Shown here: positions 1 to 8,891 of the stretch, one piece after another
How the letters are laid out: every line of letters starts with the position of its first letter
Numbering within the stretch: position 1 is the first letter of the stretch
NCBI RefSeq assembly: GCF_965219885.1
Contig: NZ_CBDCOT010000009.1
Span: forward strand, 992,001-1,056,000
DNA length: 64,000 bases
From: Curvivirga sp965219885
Lineage (GTDB): Bacteria; Pseudomonadota; Alphaproteobacteria; UBA8366; Aestuariispiraceae
Direction: 5' to 3'
Program-made: the position numbers and the translations under genes
The notes under the pieces: model-generated
Databases searched by the model: none
What the model saw: only the letters and a program-made list of their open reading frames with translations
Told to the model about the DNA's origin: nothing

Positions 1-264
1 GGTAAAACCACATTGTTTGAAATTGCCGCCTTGGCCCGAAAAGCACGTTTTTCCGTTGGTAATGATACGGGCCCAACCCATTTGGCAGCGATAGCAGGGG
101 CGCCGACTTTGGCTTTGTTTTCCCATGCCAGTAATCCGGATCTATGTGGTCAACGTGGACCAGAAGTCGAAATTTTACGGGTGCCGGATTTAAGTAATCT
201 TCCTGTGCCGGATGTGTTTGGAAAGTTGCGTTCTATCGCACATTTGTCACAACCAGAAACATAA
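1..264 (+). CDS. Glycosyltransferase family 9 (heptosyltransferase-like), C-terminal part only
   Basis: The reading frame is open from the first base of the window, so the gene is cut by the window edge and only about the last 87 residues are visible. The segment SVGNDTGPTHLAAIAGAP is the conserved nucleotide-sugar/acceptor loop of GT9 enzymes (ADP-heptose:LPS heptosyltransferases), in which the Asp-Thr-Gly-Pro-x-His stretch lies near the active site. Such enzymes add heptose or related sugars to the lipopolysaccharide core on the cytoplasmic face of the inner membrane. Which heptosyltransferase it is cannot be told from this fragment. Confidence 0.8.
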   Translation, partial: GKTTLFEIAALARKARFSVGNDTGPTHLAAIAGAPTLALFSHASNPDLCGQRGPEVEILRVPDLSNLPVPDVFGKLRSIAHLSQPET

Positions 265-426
265 TCACCCGATTTCGATTAAATATCCGCAAAAACAGGT
301 GTTTTTCCCCCGCTTTTACTTGCGGTTCAAAGCCGTTTCCAGTATGAACCACACACGGTAAATCTAAAATTGTTTGGATTTCACCGCACGAAAATTTCTA
401 AATACAAACATAAAGGACATACGATC

Positions 427-2376
427 ATGGTTGCGATAACGCTTCCGGACGGCTCCAAGCGAGATTTTGAAGGAGCAGTTACTGGTTTACAAGTAGCTGA
501 ATCCATTAGTAAATCTCTTGCGAAAGCAGTCGTCCTTGCAAAGGTAGATGGTGAAGACTGGGATTTAAATCGTCCGATCACTACCGACGCAACAGTGTCC
601 TTGGTTAAAAAAGATGATGAAGAAGCCTTGGATCTGTTGCGCCACGATGGGGCCCATGTTTTAGCACAGGCAGTACAGGAGTTATTCCCAGGCACACAAA
701 TCACCTTTGGTCCATCTACAGATGATGGTTTTTATTATGATTTCCATCGTGAAGAGCCATTTTCAACAGATGATTTTGCCGCGATTGAAAAACAAATGCG
801 CAAAATTGTTGAGCGCAATGACGAAATCGTGCGCGAAGTTTGGTCTCGTGAAGATGTGCATAAATATTTCACTGAAAATGGTGAAACATTTAAGGCGGAA
901 TGGGTTCTGGAATTGCCAGAAGACGAAGACATCACCATGTATCGTCAAGGCGATCAATGGGTTGATCTTTGCCGTGGTCCGCATTTGCCATCCACAGGGC
1001 GTTTGGGTACGTCTTTCAAATTGATGAAATTGGCGGGTGCTTATTGGCGCGGTGATGCCAATAATCCACAATTGCAACGTATCTATGGTACAGTTTGGCG
1101 CAATGATAAAGAACTGAAAGCTTATCTGACACGTTTGGAAGAAGCGGAAAAACGCGACCATCGTAAGATTGGTCGTGAAATGGGTCTTTTCCATATTCAG
1201 GAAGAAGCTGTTGGCGCGATTTTCTGGCATCCAAAAGGTTGGAAACTTTATTCAACACTTGAAGATTATATGCGTAAACGCATCAATGACTCTGACTATG
1301 TTGAGGTAAAAACACCTCAATTGGTGGATCGTAAGCTTTGGGAAATGTCCGGTCACTGGGATAAGTTTCATGAGCATATGTTCATCGCCGAGGTAGATGA
1401 AGTTGATTCAGCTGCGGCTGAAGATGCAAAACGTATGTTGGCGTTAAAGCCGATGAACTGTCCGGGCCATGTTCAGATTTTCCGTCAAGGCATCCGGTCT
1501 TACAAAGATTTGCCGATGCGTATGGCAGAGATGGGCGCATGTCACCGGTATGAGCCACGTGGCGCATTGCATGGCATTATGCGTGTGCGTGCCTTCACGC
1601 AGGATGATGGGCATATCTTCTGTACCGAAGATCAGATTGTTTCAGAAACCAAAGTGTTCATCGATCTGTTAAAATCTGTCTATAAAGATTTAGGTTTTAC
1701 GGAAATCGCGGTGAAATTCTCTGACCGACCTGAAAAACGTGCAGGCACAGATGAGATTTGGGACAAATCCGAAGCGGCGTTGAAAGAAGCAACCGAAGCA
1801 GCAGGTCTGTCTTATACATTGAACCCGGGTGAAGGGGCTTTCTATGGTCCGAAACTTGAATTTGTATTGCGGGATGCTATTGGTCGTGACTGGCAATGTG
1901 GTACCTTGCAAGCAGATTTCGTATTGCCGGAACGTCTGGATGCGGCCTATGTAGGTGAAGATGGTGAAAAACATCGCCCTGTGATGTTGCACCGTGCGAT
2001 CCTTGGATCTTTTGAGCGTTTCATCGGTATCTTGATTGAACAATATGCAGGCAAATTCCCTGTATGGTTGGCGCCAACACAGGCGGTTGTGGCAACCATC
2101 ACATCTGTTGCGGATGACTATGCAGAGGAAGTAACCAATGCATTGAAAGCGGCAGGTGTGCGCGTTGAATGCGATCTCAGAAACGAAAAAATTAACTTCA
2201 AAGTGCGCGATCATTCTGTGAAGAAAGTACCATTGATCTTGGTTGTTGGTGCACGCGAAGCCGAAGAAAAAACTGTGGCGATCCGTCGTTTGGGCGGTAA
2301 GGCACAGGAAGTGATGTCACTGGATGCGGCAATTGAATTGCTAAAATCCGAAGCTGCTTTACCTAGTGGTGAGTGA
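427..2376 (+). CDS. thrS: Threonine--tRNA ligase
   Basis: Class II aminoacyl-tRNA synthetase that charges tRNA-Thr; cytoplasmic. The 649-residue product has the usual order: N-terminal TGS domain (MVAITLPDGSKRDFEG), editing/SAD domain around residues 80-230, catalytic core with motif 2 near GACHRYEPRGALHG and motif 3 near HRAILGSFERF, then the anticodon-binding domain. Zinc ligands expected for ThrRS are visible (Cys of MNCPGH, His of ALHGIMR, His of HRAILG). ATG 427 is chosen over an upstream in-frame TTG at 370 because AAAGGA lies just before it and homologues begin at the TGS domain. infC follows downstream. Confidence 0.97.
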   Translation: MVAITLPDGSKRDFEGAVTGLQVAESISKSLAKAVVLAKVDGEDWDLNRPITTDATVSLVKKDDEEALDLLRHDGAHVLAQAVQELFPGTQITFGPSTDDGFYYDFHREEPFSTDDFAAIEKQMRKIVERNDEIVREVWSREDVHKYFTENGETFKAEWVLELPEDEDITMYRQGDQWVDLCRGPHLPSTGRLGTSFKLMKLAGAYWRGDANNPQLQRIYGTVWRNDKELKAYLTRLEEAEKRDHRKIGREMGLFHIQEEAVGAIFWHPKGWKLYSTLEDYMRKRINDSDYVEVKTPQLVDRKLWEMSGHWDKFHEHMFIAEVDEVDSAAAEDAKRMLALKPMNCPGHVQIFRQGIRSYKDLPMRMAEMGACHRYEPRGALHGIMRVRAFTQDDGHIFCTEDQIVSETKVFIDLLKSVYKDLGFTEIAVKFSDRPEKRAGTDEIWDKSEAALKEATEAAGLSYTLNPGEGAFYGPKLEFVLRDAIGRDWQCGTLQADFVLPERLDAAYVGEDGEKHRPVMLHRAILGSFERFIGILIEQYAGKFPVWLAPTQAVVATITSVADDYAEEVTNALKAAGVRVECDLRNEKINFKVRDHSVKKVPLILVVGAREAEEKTVAIRRLGGKAQEVMSLDAAIELLKSEAALPSGE

Positions 2377-2391
2377 TAACGCTTAAAAATT

Positions 2392-2426
2392 AAGGGATTT
2401 CAGGTCTTTTCGACATGAAATCCCTT
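2392..2426 (+). promoter_or_regulatory. 11-bp stem-loop between thrS and infC
   Basis: Arms AAGGGATTTCA (2392-2402) and TGAAATCCCTT (2416-2426) are perfectly complementary around a 13-nt loop. No T-run follows, so it is not a standard intrinsic terminator. Its position in the infC leader makes an RNA processing site, partial terminator or translational control element possible. The structure is seen; the role is inference. Confidence 0.55.
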
Positions 2427-2517
2427 GAAAGCGACAGATAGCTTTGTTTTAATGCAGCTATCGAATTTGGAAAAACTGGTCAGGTGGTCTTCAAAAGGAA
2501 GGCCCAAGGAGGAAAGC

Positions 2518-3063
2518 ATACGCCGTCCACGTAACGCACAAATGCCGGAAAAGTCCGGACCTCGTGCAAATGAATCTATTGAGGCAGCCGAAGTGCGTCT
2601 TATTGATGAAACTGGGGAAAATGTTGGAGTTGTAAAAACTCGTGACGCTGTTCAACGCGCAGCACAAGCTGGTCTAGACTTGGTGGAAATTTCACCAGGC
2701 GCGAAACCGCCTGTGGCTAAGATCATGGATCTTGGTAAGTATAAATACGAGCTGCAAAAGAAACAGAATGAAGCCCGTAAAAAACAAAAAACCATCGAAG
2801 TGAAGGAACTTAAATTCCGTCCGAATATTGATGAGCATGATTATCAGGTAAAAATGAAAAACATGCATAAATTCATCGATGCGGGCGATAAAGTTAAAGT
2901 AACTCTTCGTTTCCGTGGACGTGAAATGGCGCATCAGGAATTAGGTATGGAAGTCCTTAACCGTGTTCGCGAAGAAATGGGCGACAAGGTGAAAGTGGAA
3001 GCCAAACCAAATATGGAAGGCCGTCAAATGGTGATGGTGCTTGCCCCTGAGGCTAGTAAGTAG
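2518..3063 (+). CDS. infC: Translation initiation factor IF-3, with probable AUA start codon
   Basis: IF-3 binds the 30S subunit, prevents premature 50S joining and rejects non-standard start codons. The protein carries the N-domain (PRANESIEAAEVRLIDETGE), the Lys-rich linker and the C-domain ending MVMVLAPEAS. The reading frame is open back to a TTG at 2425, but a perfect Shine-Dalgarno AAGGAGG (2506-2512) sits 5 nt before ATA 2518. From there the protein starts IRRPRNAQ, where alphaproteobacterial IF-3 proteins normally begin; length is then 181 residues. A rare start codon fits the known autoregulation of infC (AUU in E. coli). The gene is followed by a terminator, not by rpmI-rplT. Confidence 0.95.
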   Translation: MRRPRNAQMPEKSGPRANESIEAAEVRLIDETGENVGVVKTRDAVQRAAQAGLDLVEISPGAKPPVAKIMDLGKYKYELQKKQNEARKKQKTIEVKELKFRPNIDEHDYQVKMKNMHKFIDAGDKVKVTLRFRGREMAHQELGMEVLNRVREEMGDKVKVEAKPNMEGRQMVMVLAPEASK

Positions 3064-3125
3064 AGGCACAGCCTCACACTTAAGTTTGCTGGAGTAATTC
3101 TCTTGGCAAATACAAGAAATTAAAG

Positions 3126-3160
3126 AAACCGTGTTGGGCAACCAGCACGGTTTTTGTTTG
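3126..3160 (+). terminator. Intrinsic terminator after infC
   Basis: Stem AAACCGTG/CACGGTTT extended by TTGG/CCAG (one G-T pair) with a four-base loop, followed by TTTTTGTTT. It closes the thrS-infC unit. Confidence 0.9.
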
Positions 3161-3215
3161 CAAAAAGAGGGGTGTGCAGTGAAAATCAATTTTTGGTTGT
3201 GTTGAGGAGGAATTG

Positions 3216-4523
3216 ATGAGTGTAGGCACTATATTAAGTGGGGAAGATGCAGTAAATTTGTGGCTTCAAGGGAGTGAGGCTTGGAATGAATGGGTAGGGG
3301 AAAATCCAGTTGGGGATGTAGATTTTTCAGATGTAGATTTTTCTATATATTTGAACGAGGATGAGCCTGTCGCCTTTGATGATTTAGATTTTCCAAAAGG
3401 TGAAATACTCTTTGAGTATTCATCATTTAGTTCTGGAAATGTACTTAAGTTTGATAGGTGTCGGTTTAAAGAGAATGAATTAAAATTCAATCATATAAAA
3501 TTTTCAGATAATTTGGTACACTTTGTAAATGTAGAATTTAATCAAACAAAAATATGGTGCCATGATACAACATTTAGTGATAATAGCTTTGATATAATTC
3601 ATTCAAATTTAAGAGATGTTAGTTTAATTTTCACTCGTACTTCTTTTGAAAATTCAGATTTCTTGTTTTTGGGAAATAAGTTAGATTATTTCTATTTCTA
3701 TGCTTCTAAAACTGATTTTGATGGGAAGTTTGATGTAAATGCAGAAGTGGGAAGTTCAACATATTTCGATTTTAAAGGTTGTAGGTTTTCACGCAATGTA
3801 AGTTTTGATGAATTAAACAGCTCGGAGAATTTATATAAATTGTCATTTCGATCATGCACATTTGAACGTTATTTGGCACTTCCAAAAAATGAAATGAAAT
3901 TCATTCCAGATTTGATAGATACAAAAATCTCGAACCAGTTTTCAGTGCACAATATCAAATGTCATTTATCAGTTAAGAAGAAAAAAATATTTAAAATTTT
4001 TTCCGTGCTTTATGCCTCAGAAGAGGAGGATTCAGCAAGATTAAGACGTTTAAAAGAAATCGCAGAAGATAATAAAGACCACACGCAGGCCCTACGATTT
4101 ATGGCGATGGAGATGCGGGCGAAGCGTTGGCATCCTGAGCTGATGAGCAATGCGGCGTCTTTGATGGATTTGGCTTTTGATAAGTTAAGCAGTTATGGGC
4201 GCAGTATTAAGAAGCCTATTATATTATGGTTGGCGCAGCTTATTATATTTTTTGGGGTTTTTCTAAGCCTATCAGAGAAATTGGATTGGCGCAGTTTTGC
4301 ATCAATCGATTTAAATGTGGAAAATGCGGCTGAATATTCTTTGGCAAATACGTTTAGTTTTTTCAGCCAATCAAAGTCTACGCGTGACCAAGTTGAAACT
4401 GTTTTATTTGGTGGTGATCCGAATATTTGGGTTTCGCTATTGTCCTACACGCAAACCGGCCTATCCCTATTATTTCTATTTTTGCTGGGTTTGGCTTTGC
4501 GCAATCATTTCAGATTGCGTTAG
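3216..4523 (+). CDS. Pentapeptide-like repeat protein with C-terminal membrane segments
   Basis: Unknown function. ATG 3216 has GAGGAGG 5 nt upstream (a TTG one codon earlier is also in frame). Residues about 30-250 contain irregular repeats rich in F-D-x-C/S-x-F units (VDFSDVDFS, FDRCRFKEN, FKGCRFSRN), suggesting a right-handed beta-helix. A charged segment near residue 270 (RLRRLKEIAEDNKDHTQALRF) precedes two hydrophobic helices (PIILWLAQLIIFFGVFLS and LSLLFLFLLGLAL). The first half is clearly more AT-rich than its neighbours, which hints at transfer. It stands alone after a terminator and converges on the aminotransferase gene. Confidence 0.75.
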   Translation: MSVGTILSGEDAVNLWLQGSEAWNEWVGENPVGDVDFSDVDFSIYLNEDEPVAFDDLDFPKGEILFEYSSFSSGNVLKFDRCRFKENELKFNHIKFSDNLVHFVNVEFNQTKIWCHDTTFSDNSFDIIHSNLRDVSLIFTRTSFENSDFLFLGNKLDYFYFYASKTDFDGKFDVNAEVGSSTYFDFKGCRFSRNVSFDELNSSENLYKLSFRSCTFERYLALPKNEMKFIPDLIDTKISNQFSVHNIKCHLSVKKKKIFKIFSVLYASEEEDSARLRRLKEIAEDNKDHTQALRFMAMEMRAKRWHPELMSNAASLMDLAFDKLSSYGRSIKKPIILWLAQLIIFFGVFLSLSEKLDWRSFASIDLNVENAAEYSLANTFSFFSQSKSTRDQVETVLFGGDPNIWVSLLSYTQTGLSLLFLFLLGLALRNHFRLR

Positions 4524-4530
4524 GCGTTCC

Positions 4531-5466
4531 TTACTCATCATAATTAATCGGGGTGATCCAGTTGGCGTCATTGTGTTTTTGCCAATAGAGGTCCTTGATT
4601 TTGGAGAAGACGGGGCCTGCGGCACTATTTTGTAGGATGGTGTCATCAACTTTTGAGACAAATTGTGGGCCACCGGCAGTGGAGGATAGGAAAACCTCAT
4701 CCGCGTTTAAGAAGTTTTCTTTTGGTAAGGATTGGATTTTACAGTCTATGCCTAGTTCCGCACAAAGGTCGATTACGGTTTGACGGGTGATGCCTTCCAA
4801 CACACCGGAAGACGGGGTGTAGACCACGCCATCTTTAACAGCAAAGATATTAAAGCCCGGGCCTTCGGTGATATTGCCATCAAGATCCACAAGCAAGGTA
4901 TTTTCTGCACCTCTATCATAAGCTTCAAACAGGCCCGCAATTAAATCCAGCCAATGATAATTTTTAATGGTGGGGTCTACCGATTGCGGGGCAATGCGCA
5001 CCACATCACTGATAGCGATATGAAGGCCACGCTTTTGTTGATCTTCATTGGCGATAGAGCCCAAAGGAATAGCAAAACAAATCAGACGATTATCCGCATC
5101 CCTTGGATCGCGACTAAAGGTGGGGGAAGAACCACGGGTACAAATCATTTCCACATAGGCATTTTGAAGGCCGGATAAACCTACACAATTATGTAGAATA
5201 TCTTCTAGTTCTGTACGTTCCACAGGTAAAGTCATGCGTAACTTTTCAACACTGTTGAGGAAGCGATCCACATATTTATCAAGACGGAAAAAAGCGCCTT
5301 CCCAAGCATGGACCACATCATAAGTGGCGTCAGAGCGCAAAAATCCCCAATCAAGAACAGATATTTTGGCTTCATTCATCGGGATATATTGGCCATCCAT
5401 ATAGGCCACCCCTTTTGGATAGGGACGTGGGTCTTGATAATGGTGTTGCAAAACGGGTTTTGTCAT
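4531..5466 (-). CDS. Class IV aminotransferase (branched-chain/D-amino acid aminotransferase-like)
   Basis: PLP-dependent fold-type IV aminotransferase, cytoplasmic, 311 residues. Evidence includes the N-terminal YMDGQYIPMNEAKISVLDWG (strand and Asp common to the family), the PLP lysine in TIKNYHWLD, and the phosphate-binding segment NITEGPGFNIFAVK followed by GVLEGITRQTV. Possible substrates are branched-chain amino acids, D-amino acids or 4-amino-4-deoxychorismate; the sequence does not let me choose. It is divergent from an Lrp/AsnC regulator 119 bp away, which may control it in response to an amino acid. Confidence 0.85.
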   Translation of the reverse strand: MTKPVLQHHYQDPRPYPKGVAYMDGQYIPMNEAKISVLDWGFLRSDATYDVVHAWEGAFFRLDKYVDRFLNSVEKLRMTLPVERTELEDILHNCVGLSGLQNAYVEMICTRGSSPTFSRDPRDADNRLICFAIPLGSIANEDQQKRGLHIAISDVVRIAPQSVDPTIKNYHWLDLIAGLFEAYDRGAENTLLVDLDGNITEGPGFNIFAVKDGVVYTPSSGVLEGITRQTVIDLCAELGIDCKIQSLPKENFLNADEVFLSSTAGGPQFVSKVDDTILQNSAAGPVFSKIKDLYWQKHNDANWITPINYDE

Positions 5467-5585
5467 TTGCCAATCTTCCCTGAATTTGTATATGGTCAGT
5501 TTGTAACCTAAAGAGTGACATGTTTTGTCTGGGATTTCTGCCCTAAATTTCTGAAATTGTGAGGCAAATTACCCAAATCTAGTCG
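5467..5585. promoter_or_regulatory. Divergent promoter region, aminotransferase / Lrp regulator
   Basis: 119 bp between two divergent starts. It must hold both promoters and probably the regulator's binding sites. I see no convincing palindrome. Confidence 0.4.
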
Positions 5586-6086
5586 ATGGATGAGATGAAA
5601 GTTAGTTTAAAAGAATTAGATAATCTGGATCGTAAGCTGTTAAACCTGTTGCAAAAAGACAGTCGTTTATCCGCAGAAGCACTTGCCGTGACACTGAACA
5701 GCTCCCGATCTTCAATCCAGCGACGTCTCAAAAATCTTCGTGAAAGCGGGGTGATTGCACAAGAAACCGTTATTCTTTCCCAAGATGTGATGCGGGAAAA
5801 GATCAGCGGATTATTGGAAATCCGTCTTGAAAAAGTGACACAGGATATCTTGGATGAGTTTCGGGCCAGCATGTTGCGTCATGACGAAATACAGCAATGT
5901 TATTATGTGACGGGCACGGCGGATTTTGTTGTCTTGGTCGTGGCTGAAAACATGACCCATTACGAAGATTTTACCCGCAAGATTTTCACAGAAAACAAAA
6001 ATATCAAACGCTATAATTCCAACATCATTGCCGATACGATCAAGGCAGGTTTATTTGTGCCATTGAAAGAGGAGGAGGAAAAATGA
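5586..6086 (+). CDS. Lrp/AsnC family transcriptional regulator
   Basis: Feast/famine regulator of 166 residues. The N-terminal helix-turn-helix (LDRKLLNLLQKDSRLSAEAL, then SRSSIQRRLKNLRESGVI) is followed by an Asp/Gln-rich RAM (ligand-binding) domain with the typical VTGTADFVVLVVAENMTHYEDF stretch. It likely binds an amino acid and acts as an oligomer. It is divergent from a class IV aminotransferase, its likely target. ATG 5586 and ATG 5595 are both possible starts. The stop codon overlaps the next start (ATGA), so the next gene is translationally coupled. Confidence 0.93.
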   Translation: MDEMKVSLKELDNLDRKLLNLLQKDSRLSAEALAVTLNSSRSSIQRRLKNLRESGVIAQETVILSQDVMREKISGLLEIRLEKVTQDILDEFRASMLRHDEIQQCYYVTGTADFVVLVVAENMTHYEDFTRKIFTENKNIKRYNSNIIADTIKAGLFVPLKEEEEK

Positions 6087-6721
6087 AGATGATTTGTCGT
6101 TTATTTATTTTTCTTGCTGCCGCTGTGTTGGGGGTAAATCATTCTATTTCTTTGGCAGATGATTATGACCCCCTCACCTTCACACCAAATGGGGATACCT
6201 TGATTGTGGAAGGGGTTATTGATGATCGGGCCATTGAATCCTTTATCGTGGCAATTAATGAAAATCCCAATGTGAAGTCTTTAACCCTAAAATATGTCCC
6301 GGGCTCAGCTGATGATGATTATAATTTGATCTTGTCGCGTGTGGTGCGATCTATGGGGTTGGGCACTATTATTCCAAAAGGGGGATTGGTGGCGTCTGGC
6401 GGGACAGATTTGTTTTTAGCTGGCGTCTGGCGGAAAGTCTCCACCAATGCCTGTATTGGGGTGCATTCCTGGGATTATGAAGAAGACGGACATATTATAC
6501 AGGCGACGGATTTCCCGAAACATGATCTCGTCCATCAAATGTATCTGCGATATTTTCGCGATATGGGCATTCCACCAGCCTTTTATTGGTATACGTTAGA
6601 CGCAGCCCCCGCCGCCGATATGCATTGGATGCATAAATCTGAATTAAAGAAATTCAATATGGTGACAGAGGCTGATGTCCTTCCAAATCTGGGCACAGAT
6701 TACTATTGTGATCGATTGTAA
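6083..6721 (+). CDS. Exported ClpP/crotonase-fold protein (COG3904-like)
   Basis: 212 residues with a signal peptide (MKMICRLFIFLAAAVLGVNH, cleavage near residue 25). The core aligns by eye with ClpP. GLVASGGTDLFLAGVWRKV resembles the ClpP active-site segment with Ser at about residue 105, and ACIGVHSW supplies a His at about 128 where ClpP has its catalytic His. A periplasmic serine hydrolase or peptidase-like role is plausible; substrate unknown. It overlaps the Lrp gene by 4 nt, an unusual pairing of a regulator with an exported protein. GGAGGAGG precedes the start. Confidence 0.75.
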   Translation: MKMICRLFIFLAAAVLGVNHSISLADDYDPLTFTPNGDTLIVEGVIDDRAIESFIVAINENPNVKSLTLKYVPGSADDDYNLILSRVVRSMGLGTIIPKGGLVASGGTDLFLAGVWRKVSTNACIGVHSWDYEEDGHIIQATDFPKHDLVHQMYLRYFRDMGIPPAFYWYTLDAAPAADMHWMHKSELKKFNMVTEADVLPNLGTDYYCDRL

Positions 6722-7864
6722 TTATTCATCTTCGGCTTTATTCCAGTCAAATCTGACGCGGACTACGCCATGGTCGGATTTGATTTTATCCTTGCCATGA
6801 TCGTCTGTGTGGTCATTTAAGATATGCATGTCCCGAAATGACCAGAAACGGCTGTTGGAATAATCATAAAATTCTTCGGAAGCCAAAACATGATCAATGA
6901 CTTCGGGTACATTTTTATATTCATGGCTGTAATAGGTATCTTTTAGGCTGCGCAATTGTTGTAGATTGATGGCTGGAAAGAGGCCGGTGTCGTTTCTGTT
7001 GTTACTTGCCGCCGCGGTGCTGTCCGCATACCAACGGAAATCTGGCTGGTTTGATAAGATCGCCAAGGTGTTGGAAAATTGACCGTCATTTAAATCCCCA
7101 AGAACTATAACCGGGGTATTCGTGTCTTTCATGATTTTGTTTAAGATGATCCGTAAGGCGGTGGCCTCCGCCGTTCTTCGAATGGTGGAAAGACCTGCGC
7201 CTAATGCGTCTTTATGAGACTTAAAGTCAATTGTGGGGTGATGATATTCTTCTCTATCCAATCGAGATCCGCGTTTGGATTTGAAATGGGCACAGAATAC
7301 ATGAAAATTGGGAACGTCATCTCGATCCGCGTTTTTTAAAATAACTTCCAATGGAGATCGGGAGAATTTCTTAATATCCACATGGATTTCTTCATCCTCA
7401 TGGGCGCTATCCAAATCTTCATCTTCTGTTTCATCCACAAGATCAGGGTTATTCTGCAATTCCTGTAAGGATCGATCTCGTTTGTTAAGAAGCAGTTCTT
7501 CTGGAAAATCCTTATGTCGTTTCCAGTTTTCAACTTGCCAAGGCTTACGTACTGCCATCGCCACAGCTATACCGTCCCAGTTTGGTAAATCTGCACCAGC
7601 GTCAGGATCTTTGATAAAGACCAGTGTATAATCATCCGATAGATTGGCTTTTTCAAATACATCAACAAGGCATTTTGCGGACCATAACTCTTGAAAACCG
7701 ATGATGTCAGCATCCAATTGTTTGATTATATTGGCTGTCCAAGTCAATTTTTGATTATAAATTTCAGGGGTATATCGGCGTGTGTTCGGATACATGGCCG
7801 TATTTGGTAATTGAAGATTGAGCAGATTGAAGCTGGCAACCGTCAGGTCTCGTGAGTTACTCAT
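6722..7864 (-). CDS. Endonuclease/exonuclease/phosphatase (DNase I-like) family protein
   Basis: 380 residues. The motifs of the family are visible in order: TVASFNLLNL at the N-terminus, the metal-binding Glu in IIGFQELWS, GDLNDGQFSN (Asp/Asn pair), and SDHGVVRVRF at the C-terminus. An acidic insertion (DETEDEDLDSAHEDEEIH) lies near residue 150. No signal peptide is seen. The family cleaves phosphodiesters in DNA, phosphoinositides or sphingolipids; the substrate here cannot be assigned. It abuts the ClpP-fold gene tail to tail with no gap. Confidence 0.88.
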   Translation of the reverse strand: MSNSRDLTVASFNLLNLQLPNTAMYPNTRRYTPEIYNQKLTWTANIIKQLDADIIGFQELWSAKCLVDVFEKANLSDDYTLVFIKDPDAGADLPNWDGIAVAMAVRKPWQVENWKRHKDFPEELLLNKRDRSLQELQNNPDLVDETEDEDLDSAHEDEEIHVDIKKFSRSPLEVILKNADRDDVPNFHVFCAHFKSKRGSRLDREEYHHPTIDFKSHKDALGAGLSTIRRTAEATALRIILNKIMKDTNTPVIVLGDLNDGQFSNTLAILSNQPDFRWYADSTAAASNNRNDTGLFPAINLQQLRSLKDTYYSHEYKNVPEVIDHVLASEEFYDYSNSRFWSFRDMHILNDHTDDHGKDKIKSDHGVVRVRFDWNKAEDE

Positions 7865-7976
7865 TTTTCTCTCCCATAGTCATAAAAATATCGCAGCATA
7901 TTTATTATATATTCGTAATATTAAATATATATTATTGAGAGAGTTAAATAACTTTTACATGTTAAGAGGGAGAATC

Positions 7977-8864
7977 TTAGAAAACCCAAGGTAGCAAGAA
8001 TGGGAGTGTGATAAAGCATATTACTGTGCTGACAACGATCACACCTGCCACTTCCTCCGGCTGGTTGTCGTATAAATTGGCAAATAAATAGTTGAAAACA
8101 GCGGATGGCATGGCGGCCTGAATGAGGACAACACCACGTGCAACACCTTGTAAATCAAAAAGCCAGACAAAGAAAAATCCAGCCGCAATGCCGCCAAAGA
8201 CCCGGATGAAACCAATTAACGCAGCACGCGGTAAAGATCTTACATGCAGTTTTGCCAAGGATATACCCAGCGTTACCAGCATGAGCGGGATGGTAAACGA
8301 CCCGGTCAGCTCCAGGCTATTCATCACCCATTGCGGCAATGAGATATCTAATTGAATAAGTGCAAGAGAGAGAGCTAACCCCCAAATCATCGGGTTCTTA
8401 AACAACTTGGTTAGATTTGCATGACCTGCAGCAATAGCTTGCCCAATAGTGAATTGAGATAGGGGAAGAATTGCAAAATAAGCAACACCCAAGGCCATGC
8501 CTTCTTCGCCAAAGGCAAAAAGGCATAGGGGTAAGCCTAAATTTCCATTATTCGGTAACATGGTCACAGGCAGATAGGTGCGAATATTCCAGCCAAGGCT
8601 TTTGAACATGACATAGCCGATAACCCCAAAGAGAGCCTGCATTAAAAGGGATATTGCAGCCATCTCCCCCAGATCGCTTAGTCGAATTTCAGCATTAAGA
8701 AGGGCATAAACCACAAGGGCGGGTGTACCGAAATTAATGATGAGTGGGGTAAGGGCCTTGGTGTCAAAAGCCTGATTGGTCTTTTGTAGGTAATATCCAA
8801 TACAGGCCAGAATAAGGACGGGGATGATAACGGCTGCCAATTCTGCAAAAAGCCCTAAAGCCAT
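7977..8864 (-). CDS. AEC family transporter (auxin efflux carrier-like permease)
   Basis: Integral membrane protein of 295 residues with about ten hydrophobic helices in two halves. It has the typical N-terminal stretch IPVLILACIGYYL, GTPALVVYALL, and a central NNGNLGLPL motif with the conserved Asn/Gly/Pro. AEC proteins export or exchange small organic acids (for example malonate or malate). It lies 27 nt downstream of ubiH on the same strand, so the two are probably co-transcribed. Substrate unknown. Confidence 0.88.
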   Translation of the reverse strand: MALGLFAELAAVIIPVLILACIGYYLQKTNQAFDTKALTPLIINFGTPALVVYALLNAEIRLSDLGEMAAISLLMQALFGVIGYVMFKSLGWNIRTYLPVTMLPNNGNLGLPLCLFAFGEEGMALGVAYFAILPLSQFTIGQAIAAGHANLTKLFKNPMIWGLALSLALIQLDISLPQWVMNSLELTGSFTIPLMLVTLGISLAKLHVRSLPRAALIGFIRVFGGIAAGFFFVWLFDLQGVARGVVLIQAAMPSAVFNYLFANLYDNQPEEVAGVIVVSTVICFITLPFLLPWVF

Positions 8865-8891
8865 CTTTTATCCCCCGATCCTGTCTTGATC

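Noticed and set aside
763..1230. 155-codon minus-strand open frame within thrS
   Set aside because: Antisense shadow of a well-conserved gene; no start signal or known domain.
1690..2214. 174-codon open frame on the minus strand within thrS
   Set aside because: Lies entirely opposite thrS, is rich in Cys, Phe, His and Arg as expected from reversed codons, and has no ribosome site.
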